Origin: CBDULQ01 sp965368115 | GTDB lineage: Bacteria > Pseudomonadota > Gammaproteobacteria > SZUA-229 | DNA length: 23,922 nucleotides | Reading direction: 5' to 3' | NCBI GenBank assembly: GCA_965368115.1 | Contig: CBDULQ010000022.1 | Coordinates: forward strand, 1 to 23,922 | In this document: piece by piece, positions 1 through 7,431 of the stretch | Layout: the number at the start of each line of letters is the position of its first letter | How positions within the stretch are numbered: position 1 is the stretch's first letter | Position numbers and translations under genes: made by a program | The notes under the pieces: generated by a model | Seen by the model: only the letters and a program-made list of their open reading frames with translations | Database searches by the model: none | What the model was told of the DNA's origin: nothing

Positions 1-228
1 ACCGGATTTGGTAAACACGTTGTCCATGTGAAGTCGGCCTGAACTAAGCTCGCCGATGCCTTTAATAATCAGACGGGCCCAGTGATTTCCTGATGAGCTA
101 AGAGTTTCGAGTTTCTTGTAATCGCCCAGAACCCCCGGGACACATTTAACTCTGATTCCGCAGGCTTTACCGGCGATAACCACGTTTTGTGGCGCGGGCT
201 TTGGTAAATTAACGTTAGGAATGGACAT
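1..228 (-). CDS. Partial unidentified protein (N-terminal 76 residues, cut by window edge)
   Basis: An open frame starts at the ATG complementary to 226-228 and runs without a stop off the left edge of the window. A good Shine-Dalgarno (AAAGGA) lies 9 bases upstream of this ATG, which is why I prefer it to the competing out-of-frame ATG at 251, which opens only a 60-codon ORF. The visible protein begins MSIPNVNLPKPAPQNVV, a proline-rich, apparently soluble start with no signal peptide and no transmembrane segment in view. I do not recognise the family. It is divergent from the small gene at 377, and the shared 148-bp spacer is AT-rich. Base composition resembles the two genes to its right and differs from the GC-rich remainder of the window, so the three may have arrived together. 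The length and the C-terminus are unknown. Confidence 0.55.
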   Translation of the reverse strand, partial: MSIPNVNLPKPAPQNVVIAGKACGIRVKCVPGVLGDYKKLETLSSSGNHWARLIIKGIGELSSGRLHMDNVFTKSG

Positions 229-376
229 ACTTGACTAATTCCTTTTAGCATGATTTGAGTTTGGCAGCATGGCTTGCTTAATTCGCATTAAGATTAGCAG
301 GCTCTTAAGTGGATTATATTCGCATTGCCGTTAAAGTGTGATGATAATCTCGCTATTCGACTTTTGGATATAAGCA
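229..376. promoter_or_regulatory. AT-rich divergent intergenic region with a 9-bp direct repeat
   Basis: This spacer separates the minus-strand gene ending at the left edge from the plus-strand gene at 377, so it should carry divergent promoters. I see no convincing -35/-10 pair. The sequence ATTCGCATT occurs twice, at 281-289 and 318-326, 37 bp apart and in the same orientation. That could be a regulator-binding repeat or chance in AT-rich DNA. Confidence 0.3.
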
Positions 377-559
377 GTGATTTTGATGCCATGCCTGCAA
401 TTCACGATTGGAATTATATTGGGCTGCTATATATCTGGTGGGTGTCCTGTTAGTTGTCTGTTAGTTGTCTCGGCAATAGGTGTTGCCGGGGCTTTATTTT
501 TTGTTGGAGATGCCGTCAGGTCTGGTATAAAGAATCTGGAAGGTAAGAAGTACAAGTAA
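377..559 (+). CDS. Small hydrophobic protein of unknown function, about two membrane helices
   Basis: This 60-codon frame starts at GTG 377 (or ATG 386, giving 57 residues). Neither start has a strong ribosome-binding site; only a weak GGAT lies upstream. The product has a hydrophobic stretch at about residues 8-34 with three cysteines, a second at about 28-48 (LLVVSAIGVAGALFFVGDAV), and a short basic tail ending KKYK. This suggests a membrane hairpin of two short helices. It lies 18 bp before the 289-residue gene at 578 and may be co-transcribed with it. A perfect 11-bp tandem duplication (449-459 and 460-470) sits inside the frame; because 11 is not a multiple of 3, losing one copy would change the reading frame. 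The family is not recognised, and it may not be a real gene. Confidence 0.4.
   Translation: MILMPCLQFTIGIILGCYISGGCPVSCLLVVSAIGVAGALFFVGDAVRSGIKNLEGKKYK
449..470 (+). repeat. Perfect 11-bp tandem duplication
   Basis: The unit GTTAGTTGTCT is repeated exactly at 449-459 and 460-470 inside the small membrane-protein frame. Gain or loss of one unit would shift that frame. Confidence 0.85.
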
Positions 560-577
560 AATAACAGGGCGCATGAT

Positions 578-1447
578 ATGTATTTCCGTATGAAGTTGAG
601 AGAGCCTAAGGGCTGTGTGGTTCCCAAGGGTCCCAGTTTTTCAAGTGCACGTTTAATTCGCTTTGATGTTGATGGGACCGAGATTCGTTTTCGAGCGCCA
701 AAGCATCGGCCTAGGAAAGTGGATATGGCTCAGGTGCTTCCTGAAAAACATTATCAAAGAGATAATATGATATTCCGCTCGTATTTTGATGAAGACGTTA
801 ATGTGAGCGATGAATGGAAGAGTTTTAAGGTGTTTTTCAATTCATGGGCTTTCTACGGCCCCTGGTTTACTGGTACGCTCGCAGAACTTCGAATGAGTTT
901 TTACTTCGATCAGTATTTGCCAAAAAGTGAAAAAAATATTTCATTGTTTCATCCTAGAGTGTTCGAAAATGCTGTTGCTTCATATTTGACAAATCTGTAT
1001 TCAAAATATATATCAAAAACTGGTGAAAACAAGTTGCAACATTATTCGACTCCTGTCGACTGGCGGCCGATTGATCGACTTTCAGTTCCAGCAGTTTGCT
1101 TAAAAGTAATGCCATCTAAAGCTGCTGTAAGTCGTTCTGTTTTTAATTATTTACTTTTTGCAGTATCTGATGACGTTCTTGCGGTAATTCAGTTTCTACC
1201 TAGCCAGCTAAAAGCGTTATCTCAGGAAGAACTCGACAAACGAGTCAGTCGCTCGACAATGCACGAGCTCATGGAAAATATTATTAACAGTTTCCAGATA
1301 GAGCTGTCTCCCGAAGCAAAAGCTGCTCAGAAAGAGGTCCTCAAAGGCCTCGACGATACTTCCCTCGTAAAAGACTTCCCGCCACTGAAGTGGGGTGCTG
1401 CAGAAAATGCCGATGTGTCCGCTACAACAAAACTCGAGCAAAAATAG
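578..1447 (+). CDS. Unidentified 289-residue protein
   Basis: An intact frame with a weak CAGGG ribosome-binding site 8 bases before ATG 578; ATG 590 is a possible alternative start. The protein is mostly soluble in character, rich in aromatic and basic residues, with no signal peptide. The middle (about residues 80-115) is aromatic-rich (VFFNSWAFYGPWFTGTL), and the C-terminal quarter is charged and probably helical (about 210-265), ending in a low-complexity tail. I do not recognise the family. Codons are noticeably A/T-ending compared with genes after 1675, which suggests horizontal acquisition. With the small membrane protein 18 bp upstream it resembles the accessory or immunity-type cargo of variable regions, but this is inference from context only. 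Confidence 0.7.
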   Translation: MYFRMKLREPKGCVVPKGPSFSSARLIRFDVDGTEIRFRAPKHRPRKVDMAQVLPEKHYQRDNMIFRSYFDEDVNVSDEWKSFKVFFNSWAFYGPWFTGTLAELRMSFYFDQYLPKSEKNISLFHPRVFENAVASYLTNLYSKYISKTGENKLQHYSTPVDWRPIDRLSVPAVCLKVMPSKAAVSRSVFNYLLFAVSDDVLAVIQFLPSQLKALSQEELDKRVSRSTMHELMENIINSFQIELSPEAKAAQKEVLKGLDDTSLVKDFPPLKWGAAENADVSATTKLEQK

Positions 1448-1674
1448 CTGAGGTGGTTGTGTTCGATTCGTGATTTCCCGAGGTTCAGCAGATCCCCGAT
1501 AGAAGCCCTCGGGGATGACCATCCGGGTACGCATTCGAAGATGGTGATCCGGCTATGTTTCGTCCTGCATATTCGCTGAATTTCCCCCTCAATTTGATCC
1601 GCTCCGCTATCGTCATGTCCCGTCTCCGGTTACCATGGTCATAAATTCCTGTTCGAATAATAATAAACAGCACC
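1448..1674. other. Intergenic region with an 8-bp-stem hairpin
   Basis: This 227-bp gap lies between the unknown gene and the permease. ATCCCCGA (1492-1499) and TCGGGGAT (1509-1516) form a perfect inverted repeat with a 9-base loop. No T-run follows in either direction, so it is not a classical intrinsic terminator. The right arm extends to TCGGGGATGAC, which recurs exactly at 4214-4224. Composition shifts from AT-rich to GC-rich across this gap. Confidence 0.45.
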
Positions 1675-2901
1675 ATGAGCGACTCCAGTCCAGTCCGTCT
1701 TAAACGTACACTCAATCTCCCCATGATCACCTTCTACGGCCTGGGTAATATCCTCGGTGCGGGTATTTATGTGCTGGTGGGCAAGGTGGCGGGGGAGGCG
1801 GGCTACTTTGTGCCGCTGTCGTTTATTCTGGCCGCATTCGTGGCGGCGATTTCGGCGTTTACCTATGCCGAGCTATCGGCGCGGCATCCGGTGAGTGCGG
1901 GGGTGGCGGCGTATATTTATGAAGGCTTCCACTGGCGCTCCTTATCGGTGCTGGTCGGGCTGTTGATCATGCTGGCGGGGATCGTTTCGGCGGCAGCGAT
2001 TGCCCATGGCTTTGCAGGCTATTTGCGCGTGTTCATCGATATCCCTGAATGGCTCATCGTGTTGCTGGCGATACTGGCGCTGGGCGGGCTGGCGGCCTGG
2101 GGCATCAAACATTCGGTGCTGGTGGCGTCGCTGTTTACTCTGCTGGAAATCTTCGGTCTGCTGGTGATCATTTTTGTGGGTATAGAACACCTGCCCGAAC
2201 TACCGCAGGACATCCGGGTGACCCATCCCGAGCCGGTGGTGTTCTCACTGGCGGGGGTGTTGTCCGGTGCGTTTCTCGCGTTTTATGCCTATCTCGGGTT
2301 CGAGGATATGGTGAATGTATCCGAGGAAGTGAAGAATCCCACCCTCAATATGCCGCGGGCGATTCTACTGTCGGTGATTATTTCCACTCTGTTGTACAGC
2401 GCGGTGGTGCTGGTGGCGGTGATGTTGTTACCGCCGATGCAGCTGGCCGCCAGTGAGGCACCGCTGGCGGATGTGTATAGCGCGGCGACCGGGACGTCGC
2501 CGGTACTGATTACGGTAATCGGTCTGTTTGCGGTGCTCAACGGGGCGCTGATTCAGATCATCATGGCGTCGCGATTGTTGTACGGTATGGCGGCCAGGCG
2601 CTGGTTGCCATCGTTTCTGGCTTATGTGCATCCGCGGACCCACACGCCGTTGATCACCACGGCAATAGCGACCGGACTGGTACTGTTGTTCGCCCTGGTG
2701 TTGCCGCTGGTGACACTGGCTCAGCTGACCAGCGCGCTGGTGCTCAGCGTGTTCTGTCTGGTCAATCTGGCGCTGCTCAGGATCAAACGCAGCCATCCAC
2801 GGCCGGAAGGGGTGCATGTGTATTCGATATGGGTACCGCGGCTGGGTTTTATCAGTGCACTGGCTTTTCTGCTCATCGAACTGTTTGGCCGCCTTGGCTG
2901 A
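1675..2901 (+). CDS. APC-superfamily amino-acid/polyamine permease
   Basis: A 408-residue polytopic inner-membrane protein, predicted to move amino acids or polyamines by H+ symport or exchange. After a short polar N-terminus, TM1 contains the broken-helix motif GLGNILGAGIYVLVG (about residues 22-36) typical of APC transporters, where the unwound GAGIY segment contacts substrate. About 11-12 hydrophobic segments follow. The conserved intracellular segment with GFEDMVNVSEEVKNP (about 207-221) matches the family's FxGFEx...EExxNP signature. The length is near the usual 400-450, slightly short at the C-terminus. Start ATG 1675 lacks a clear Shine-Dalgarno; a start at GTG or ATG further in would cut TM1. 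It stands alone: the next promoter begins before 2970. Substrate cannot be assigned. Confidence 0.88.
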   Translation: MSDSSPVRLKRTLNLPMITFYGLGNILGAGIYVLVGKVAGEAGYFVPLSFILAAFVAAISAFTYAELSARHPVSAGVAAYIYEGFHWRSLSVLVGLLIMLAGIVSAAAIAHGFAGYLRVFIDIPEWLIVLLAILALGGLAAWGIKHSVLVASLFTLLEIFGLLVIIFVGIEHLPELPQDIRVTHPEPVVFSLAGVLSGAFLAFYAYLGFEDMVNVSEEVKNPTLNMPRAILLSVIISTLLYSAVVLVAVMLLPPMQLAASEAPLADVYSAATGTSPVLITVIGLFAVLNGALIQIIMASRLLYGMAARRWLPSFLAYVHPRTHTPLITTAIATGLVLLFALVLPLVTLAQLTSALVLSVFCLVNLALLRIKRSHPRPEGVHVYSIWVPRLGFISALAFLLIELFGRLG

Positions 2902-2969
2902 AAGCCGGTGTTTGCATAAAATTCGATAAAACATTGATCTGAAAAAAACTCTCGTCATACCGGGCACTC

Positions 2970-2975
2970 TATAAT
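2970..2975 (+). promoter_or_regulatory. Perfect TATAAT -10 box before the export operon
   Basis: A consensus TATAAT stands 40 bp before the TTG start at 3015. No good -35 hexamer is seen at 16-18 bp, so an activator may be needed. Transcription would begin near 2982, which argues against using the upstream TTG at 2982 as the translation start. Confidence 0.5.
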
Positions 2976-3014
2976 GGGGTCTTGTCAGCACAGCCCGGCA
3001 AAAGGACCTTTAAC

Positions 3015-4172
3015 TTGAAAATTAAAACAAGAACCGTCGTCGTCCTCGTCAGCATCCTGGTGGTGCTGGTCGCCCTGTTCATGTTCAGTACACGCAGTAA
3101 ACCGGTGAAGGTGCATGTCGCTCAGGTGGAGCGCGGCAGTATCGAAGAAACCGTGGCGAACACCCGGGCCGGTACGGTGAAGCCCTGTCGGCGTGCGCAG
3201 ATGGCGCCACCCAGCGGCGGACAGATCGCCACCATGCCGATCAGTGAAGGGGATCACGTCAAACAGGGGCAGCTGTTACTCGAGTTGTGGAACGATGACC
3301 TCAAAGCGCAGATCGAACTGGCGCGCAGCCAGGCGCGGGCAGCGAAAGATCATGCCCGCAGCATCTGTGTGCAGGCGGACAATGCGCAGCGCAATGCCAA
3401 ACGTAAAGTCGCCCTGCGTAAGACCCAGTCCGTATCCGAAGAAGTGGTGGAGCAGGCGGTGGCCACAGCCAAATCGAGTCGTGCCGATTGCGAAGCGGCG
3501 CAGACCGATGCCCGTGTTAGCGAGGAAAATATCAATGTACTCACCGCACAACTGGAACGCACGCTGCTGCGCGCGCCCTTCGACGGCGTTGTGGTTGAAG
3601 TGAACGGTGAGATCGGTGAATACGTGACGCCGTCACCACCGGGTATTCCGACCTTGCCGGCGGTGGATATGGTGGATCGCTCCTGCTTTTATGTCACCGC
3701 ACCCATCGATGAAGTGGATGCGCCGCAAATCAAAGTCGGCATGCCGGCGCGTATTTCACTGGATGCTTTCAAGGATCGTCGCTTCCCCGCCAATGTACGG
3801 CGCATTGCCGATTATGTGCAGGATCGTGAAAAACAGGCACGTACCGTGGATATCGAAGTCAATTTCGATAATGAAGACGACATGCAGCTGATGTTGCCCG
3901 GTTACAGTGCTGACGCGGAAGTCATCCTGCGTACACGTGACAATGTCCTGCGTGTGCCCACCGAAGCGGTCGTCGATAAACTCTATGTGTTCGTATTCAA
4001 TGCCACCGACAAGGTGCTGGAAAAACGTGATGTGACGCTGGGCCTGTCCAACTGGGACTTCACTGAAATCACCGATGGTGTGAGTGAAGGCGAGCAGGTG
4101 GTCACCACCATCGACCGTAAAGGGGTGGTGGATGGTGCGGATGCGCGAATCGATGAGAATCATGAGGAGTGA
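3015..4172 (+). CDS. HlyD/MacA-family periplasmic membrane fusion protein
   Basis: This is the periplasmic adaptor of an ABC exporter, expected to link the inner-membrane pump to an outer-membrane channel. I start it at TTG 3015 because AAAGGA lies exactly 8 bases upstream; the frame stays open to a TTG at 2982, but that coincides with the predicted transcription start. The 385-residue product has one N-terminal membrane anchor (about residues 8-26), a biotinyl-lipoyl half-motif (about 60-92, GGQIATMPISEGDHVKQGQ), a long Ala/Gln/Arg-rich coiled-coil hairpin (about 95-180), the second lipoyl half (LLRAPFDGVVVE, about 188-199), and a beta-barrel plus membrane-proximal domain to the end. A stretch rich in prolines (TPSPPGIPTLP) interrupts the barrel. 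It is the first gene of the operon. No TolC-like channel gene is present here. Confidence 0.9.
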   Translation: MKIKTRTVVVLVSILVVLVALFMFSTRSKPVKVHVAQVERGSIEETVANTRAGTVKPCRRAQMAPPSGGQIATMPISEGDHVKQGQLLLELWNDDLKAQIELARSQARAAKDHARSICVQADNAQRNAKRKVALRKTQSVSEEVVEQAVATAKSSRADCEAAQTDARVSEENINVLTAQLERTLLRAPFDGVVVEVNGEIGEYVTPSPPGIPTLPAVDMVDRSCFYVTAPIDEVDAPQIKVGMPARISLDAFKDRRFPANVRRIADYVQDREKQARTVDIEVNFDNEDDMQLMLPGYSADAEVILRTRDNVLRVPTEAVVDKLYVFVFNATDKVLEKRDVTLGLSNWDFTEITDGVSEGEQVVTTIDRKGVVDGADARIDENHEE

Positions 4173-4296
4173 TCGGGGCGGCAAGAGCCAGACAATCATG
4201 TCTTTGCCGTCATTCGGGGATGACGTTGTTTTATGGGTTGCTGTTCATTTATCACGCAACATGTTCCAGGGATCTCCTAAATAAAAAGCACACCTC
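4173..4296 (+). other. Gap inside the exporter operon with a short hairpin
   Basis: A 124-bp spacer separates the fusion protein and ATPase genes. It contains CGTCAT (4208-4213) facing ATGACG (4220-4225) with a 6-base loop. The looser pair GGCAAGA (near 4180) and TCTTTGCC (4201-4208) could form a larger overlapping structure. No T-run follows. It may be an mRNA processing or attenuation element, or part of a dispersed repeat sharing TCGGGGATGAC with 1509-1519. Confidence 0.3.
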
Positions 4297-4962
4297 ATGA
4301 TCAAACTGAACCACATATCAAGAACCTTCAAGGTCGGTGACGAACTGGTACACGGTCTGGACAATGTGAACCTGGATGTGGATGCCGGCGCTTATTTCTC
4401 AATCATGGGGCCGTCCGGTTCCGGCAAGTCGACGCTGTTGAATGTGCTCGGATTACTCGATCAGCCGAATGAAGGGGAGTACCTGCTCGAAGGCCGCAAC
4501 GTCACCGAACTCAGCGAACCGGAACAGGCGGAAGTGCGCCGTGAAAAAATCGGTTTCGTGTTCCAGTCGTTTCACCTGGTGCCGCGATTGACCGCGGCGG
4601 AGAATGTTGCCTTACCGTTAACCCTGGCGGGTGTCGATCATGAGCAGCGTGATGAACAGGTCAGCAAGGTACTCGATGACCTGGGCCTGACAGCGCGTGC
4701 GCACCACCGTCCCGATCAGTTGTCCGGTGGCCAGCGCCAGCGTGTGGCGATTGCGCGCGCGGTGGTTACGGAACCGGTGATGCTGCTCGCCGACGAACCC
4801 ACCGGTAACCTGGATCATCATTCCAGCATGGATGTGATCGATATTCTCGAAGGCCTGAACAATAACGGTATTACCTTGCTGGTGGTGACCCACGATGAAG
4901 ACCTGGGCCGCCGCGCACATCGCACCATTCGCATGATGGACGGCAAGATCATTTCCAGTTAA
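4297..4962 (+). CDS. MacB/LolD-type ABC exporter ATP-binding subunit
   Basis: A complete 221-residue nucleotide-binding domain. Visible motifs are Walker A GPSGSGKST (38-46), Q-loop glutamine 90, signature LSGGQ (142-146), Walker B VMLLADE with the catalytic glutamate at 167, the D-loop (GNLD), and the H-loop histidine 199. The sequence belongs to the LolD/MacB/DevA subfamily, whose members power MacB-fold permeases that push substrates from the periplasmic side (mechanotransmission) rather than move them through a classical channel. The start ATG 4297 has little Shine-Dalgarno. It lies between the membrane fusion protein and two FtsX-type permeases, so it almost certainly energises that complex. 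All catalytic residues are present. Substrate is unknown; macrolides, peptides, lipoproteins or glycolipids are possible from the family. Confidence 0.93.
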   Translation: MIKLNHISRTFKVGDELVHGLDNVNLDVDAGAYFSIMGPSGSGKSTLLNVLGLLDQPNEGEYLLEGRNVTELSEPEQAEVRREKIGFVFQSFHLVPRLTAAENVALPLTLAGVDHEQRDEQVSKVLDDLGLTARAHHRPDQLSGGQRQRVAIARAVVTEPVMLLADEPTGNLDHHSSMDVIDILEGLNNNGITLLVVTHDEDLGRRAHRTIRMMDGKIISS

Positions 4963-4978
4963 CCCGGCAACCGACTCC

Positions 4979-6184
4979 ATGCACATACATGACACCATCG
5001 AGTTTGCTTTACACGCCATGCACGGTGCGCTGACGCGAACCCTGCTGACCTTGCTGGCGATGGCGATCGGTGTCGCTTCGGTGGTGTTGCTGACCTCGCT
5101 GGGCGAAGGTGCGCGGGTGTATGTGACCGATGAGTTTTCCGCGCTCGGCACCAATCTGCTCATCGTGCTGCCCGGCCGCAACGAAACCACCGGTGGTGCG
5201 CCACCGATGATGGGCGCCACACCGCGAGACCTGACCACCGAGGATGCGGAAGCACTGACACGCAGTGCCTACATCAAATCCGTGGCGCCGCTGGTGCTGG
5301 GTTCGACCACCGTGTCTTACCAGGAAAGGCAACGGGAGGTGTCCGTCATCGGGACGACCGCCGCCATGTTCGACGTGCGCGAACTGAGTATGTTGCGCGG
5401 CAAGTTTCTCAGCAGTTACGAGATGGATCTGAGTTCTTCCGAATGCGTGATGGGTTACAAGCTGTACAAGGAACTGTTCGATAGCGCACAGCCGCTGGGT
5501 GAATGGCTGCGGGTGAACGACTATCGCTGCCGGGTGATCGGTGTGCTGGATGAAAAAGGCATGTCTATCGGCATGGATATGAGCGACATGCTCATCGTAC
5601 CCACGGGCACGGCGAAAAGTCTCTACAACGTGAACTCGCTGTTCCGGATCATGATCAAGGCCCATGACAAGGAATCCCTGGATCGAGCGCAGAAATTCAT
5701 CGTTAAAACCCTGCGCGAACGTCATGATGGCGAAGAAGACGTCACGGTGATTTCCCAGGATTCCATTCTGAGTACCTTCGACAACATTCTGTCCACACTG
5801 ACCTACACCCTGGGCGGTATCGCTGCCGTGAGCCTGGTGGTGGCGGGCATCATGATCATGAACGTGATGCTGGTGGCGGTTACGCAACGCACGAAGGAAA
5901 TCGGTTTGCTGAAAGCGCTGGGCGCGCCGCGCCGACAGATCATGACCCTGTTTCTGACCGAGTCCGCGTTTCTGTCGTTACTGGGCGCGGTACTTGGCCT
6001 GGCGGCAGGGCAGTTGTTCAAATGGGTGTTGCAGAGTTATTTCCCCAGCTTTCCGTTCGTGACGCCGAGCTGGGCCATCATTGCCGCGGTGGTGGTGGCG
6101 TTGGTCACCGGCATTCTGTTCGGTCTGATGCCGGCGCGGCGTGCGGCTGAACTGAATCCGGTCGAAGCCCTGTCGGGACGGTGA
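4979..6184 (+). CDS. MacB/FtsX-family ABC exporter permease (first of two)
   Basis: A 401-residue permease with the MacB layout: TM1 (about residues 20-42), a large periplasmic MacB_PCD-type domain (about 45-265), and three C-terminal helices of the FtsX domain (about 270-300, 320-345, 365-390). The cytoplasmic coupling segment QRTKEIGLLKALGAPRRQI and the C-terminal signature PARRAAELNPVEAL are typical of the family. The gene starts 16 bp after the ATPase stop and ends 7 bp before the second permease start, so the operon is tight. It is clearly paralogous to the next gene: both share VVLLTSxGxG after TM1, FGTN/LGTN and an ETTG tetrapeptide in the same place. The two permeases therefore probably form a heterodimer. 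Confidence 0.9.
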   Translation: MHIHDTIEFALHAMHGALTRTLLTLLAMAIGVASVVLLTSLGEGARVYVTDEFSALGTNLLIVLPGRNETTGGAPPMMGATPRDLTTEDAEALTRSAYIKSVAPLVLGSTTVSYQERQREVSVIGTTAAMFDVRELSMLRGKFLSSYEMDLSSSECVMGYKLYKELFDSAQPLGEWLRVNDYRCRVIGVLDEKGMSIGMDMSDMLIVPTGTAKSLYNVNSLFRIMIKAHDKESLDRAQKFIVKTLRERHDGEEDVTVISQDSILSTFDNILSTLTYTLGGIAAVSLVVAGIMIMNVMLVAVTQRTKEIGLLKALGAPRRQIMTLFLTESAFLSLLGAVLGLAAGQLFKWVLQSYFPSFPFVTPSWAIIAAVVVALVTGILFGLMPARRAAELNPVEALSGR

Positions 6185-6191
6185 TGCGCGC

Positions 6192-7391
6192 ATGCTAATC
6201 GAAGATTTCTTAAAGCTGTCGTTCACCTCGGTCATGTCGCAACGCATGCGTAGCGGGCTCACTGCGCTGGGTATCGCGGTGGGCATAGCCGCAGTGGTGC
6301 TGCTGACATCCATGGGTGCGGGCCTGCACCGTTATGTGATTGCCGAGTTCAGCCAGTTCGGTACCAACATCATCGGCATCAATCCGGGCAAGATCGAAAC
6401 CACCGGTATGTCCGGTGCCATGGTCAGCAACACCCGACCTCTGACCATCGACGACGCTCAGGCATTGTTGCGGATACCGCAGATCATTGCCTCGGTACCC
6501 CTGATTCAGGGTAATGCCGCGGTGGAAGCCGGCGAACGTCAGCGCCGCACCATGGTGTTCGGTGTCGGTCACGATGTGCCGGCGGTATGGAAATTCAATG
6601 TATCCGCCGGCCAGTTCCTGCCCGACGATGATCCGCGTTCGGCACGTGCTTTCGTGGTGCTGGGCAGCAAGGTGAAAGATGAACTGTATGGTGATGCCAT
6701 CCCGCTGGGCGAGATTGTCCGCATCGGCGGTTTTCGTTTTCGGGTGATAGGCGTCATGGAATCGAAAGGCCAGCTGCTGGGTTTCGATCTGGACGATGCG
6801 GTGTACCTGCCCGCATCCATTTCCATGGAAATGTTCAACCGCGACAGCCTGATGGAAATCGATGTACTGTATCGCGAAGATGCGGATAGCGAACGCATCG
6901 AAAAGGAAATCATGCGTGTCCTTTCATCGCGTCACGGTTCGGAAGATTTTACCGTCACCACCCAGGAAGAAATGCTCGAAGTGCTCAACTCGGTGCTGGA
7001 AATTCTCACCTTTGCGGTGGCGGCGCTGGGGGGGATTTCCCTGTTGGTGGGTGGTGTCGGCATCCTCACCATCATGACCATTGCCGTGCAGGAGCGCACG
7101 TCTGAAATTGGTCTGTTCACCGCACTCGGTGCCGGGCGCAATCAGATCCTGTGGTTGTTCCTGGCGGAAGCCAGTGTGCTGTCCGGGATCGGTGGACTGG
7201 TTGGTTTGCTGGCCGGCTGGGGATTATCCCAACTGATTCATTTTGCCGTGCCGGGTATCCCTGCGCATACCCCATGGCACTATGTATTCATGGCGGAAGG
7301 TCTGGCGATTCTGATCGGTGTTGTTGCAGGTGTGTTGCCGGCGCGACGTGCGGCGAAAATGAATCCGGTGGATGCCTTGCGGGCTGAATAG
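6192..7391 (+). CDS. MacB/FtsX-family ABC exporter permease (second of two)
   Basis: A 399-residue paralogue of the preceding permease with the same plan: TM1 near residues 22-45, a periplasmic domain to about 265, and a C-terminal FtsX domain with three helices, the coupling segment QERTSEIGLFTALGAGRNQI, and the ending PARRAAKMNPVDALRAE. It starts at ATG 6192; ATG 6185 is out of frame. The 7-bp spacing suggests translational coupling to the first permease. Most MacB-type transporters are homodimers, so two different tandem permeases with one ATPase gene suggest an asymmetric pump, as in some efflux and lantibiotic-immunity systems. No intrinsic terminator is visible in the 40 bp before the convergent gene ending at 7432. 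Confidence 0.9.
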   Translation: MLIEDFLKLSFTSVMSQRMRSGLTALGIAVGIAAVVLLTSMGAGLHRYVIAEFSQFGTNIIGINPGKIETTGMSGAMVSNTRPLTIDDAQALLRIPQIIASVPLIQGNAAVEAGERQRRTMVFGVGHDVPAVWKFNVSAGQFLPDDDPRSARAFVVLGSKVKDELYGDAIPLGEIVRIGGFRFRVIGVMESKGQLLGFDLDDAVYLPASISMEMFNRDSLMEIDVLYREDADSERIEKEIMRVLSSRHGSEDFTVTTQEEMLEVLNSVLEILTFAVAALGGISLLVGGVGILTIMTIAVQERTSEIGLFTALGAGRNQILWLFLAEASVLSGIGGLVGLLAGWGLSQLIHFAVPGIPAHTPWHYVFMAEGLAILIGVVAGVLPARRAAKMNPVDALRAE

Positions 7392-7431
7392 CGGTTTTTA
7401 AAATCTACGGGCACATCTGTAACAAAGCGAA

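Noticed and set aside
1492..1516. Intrinsic terminator for the 289-residue gene
   Set aside because: The stem is perfect, but there is no T-run on either side.
2982..3014. TTG 2982 as start of the membrane fusion protein
   Set aside because: It lies at the predicted transcription start and has no ribosome-binding site, while TTG 3015 has an ideally spaced one.
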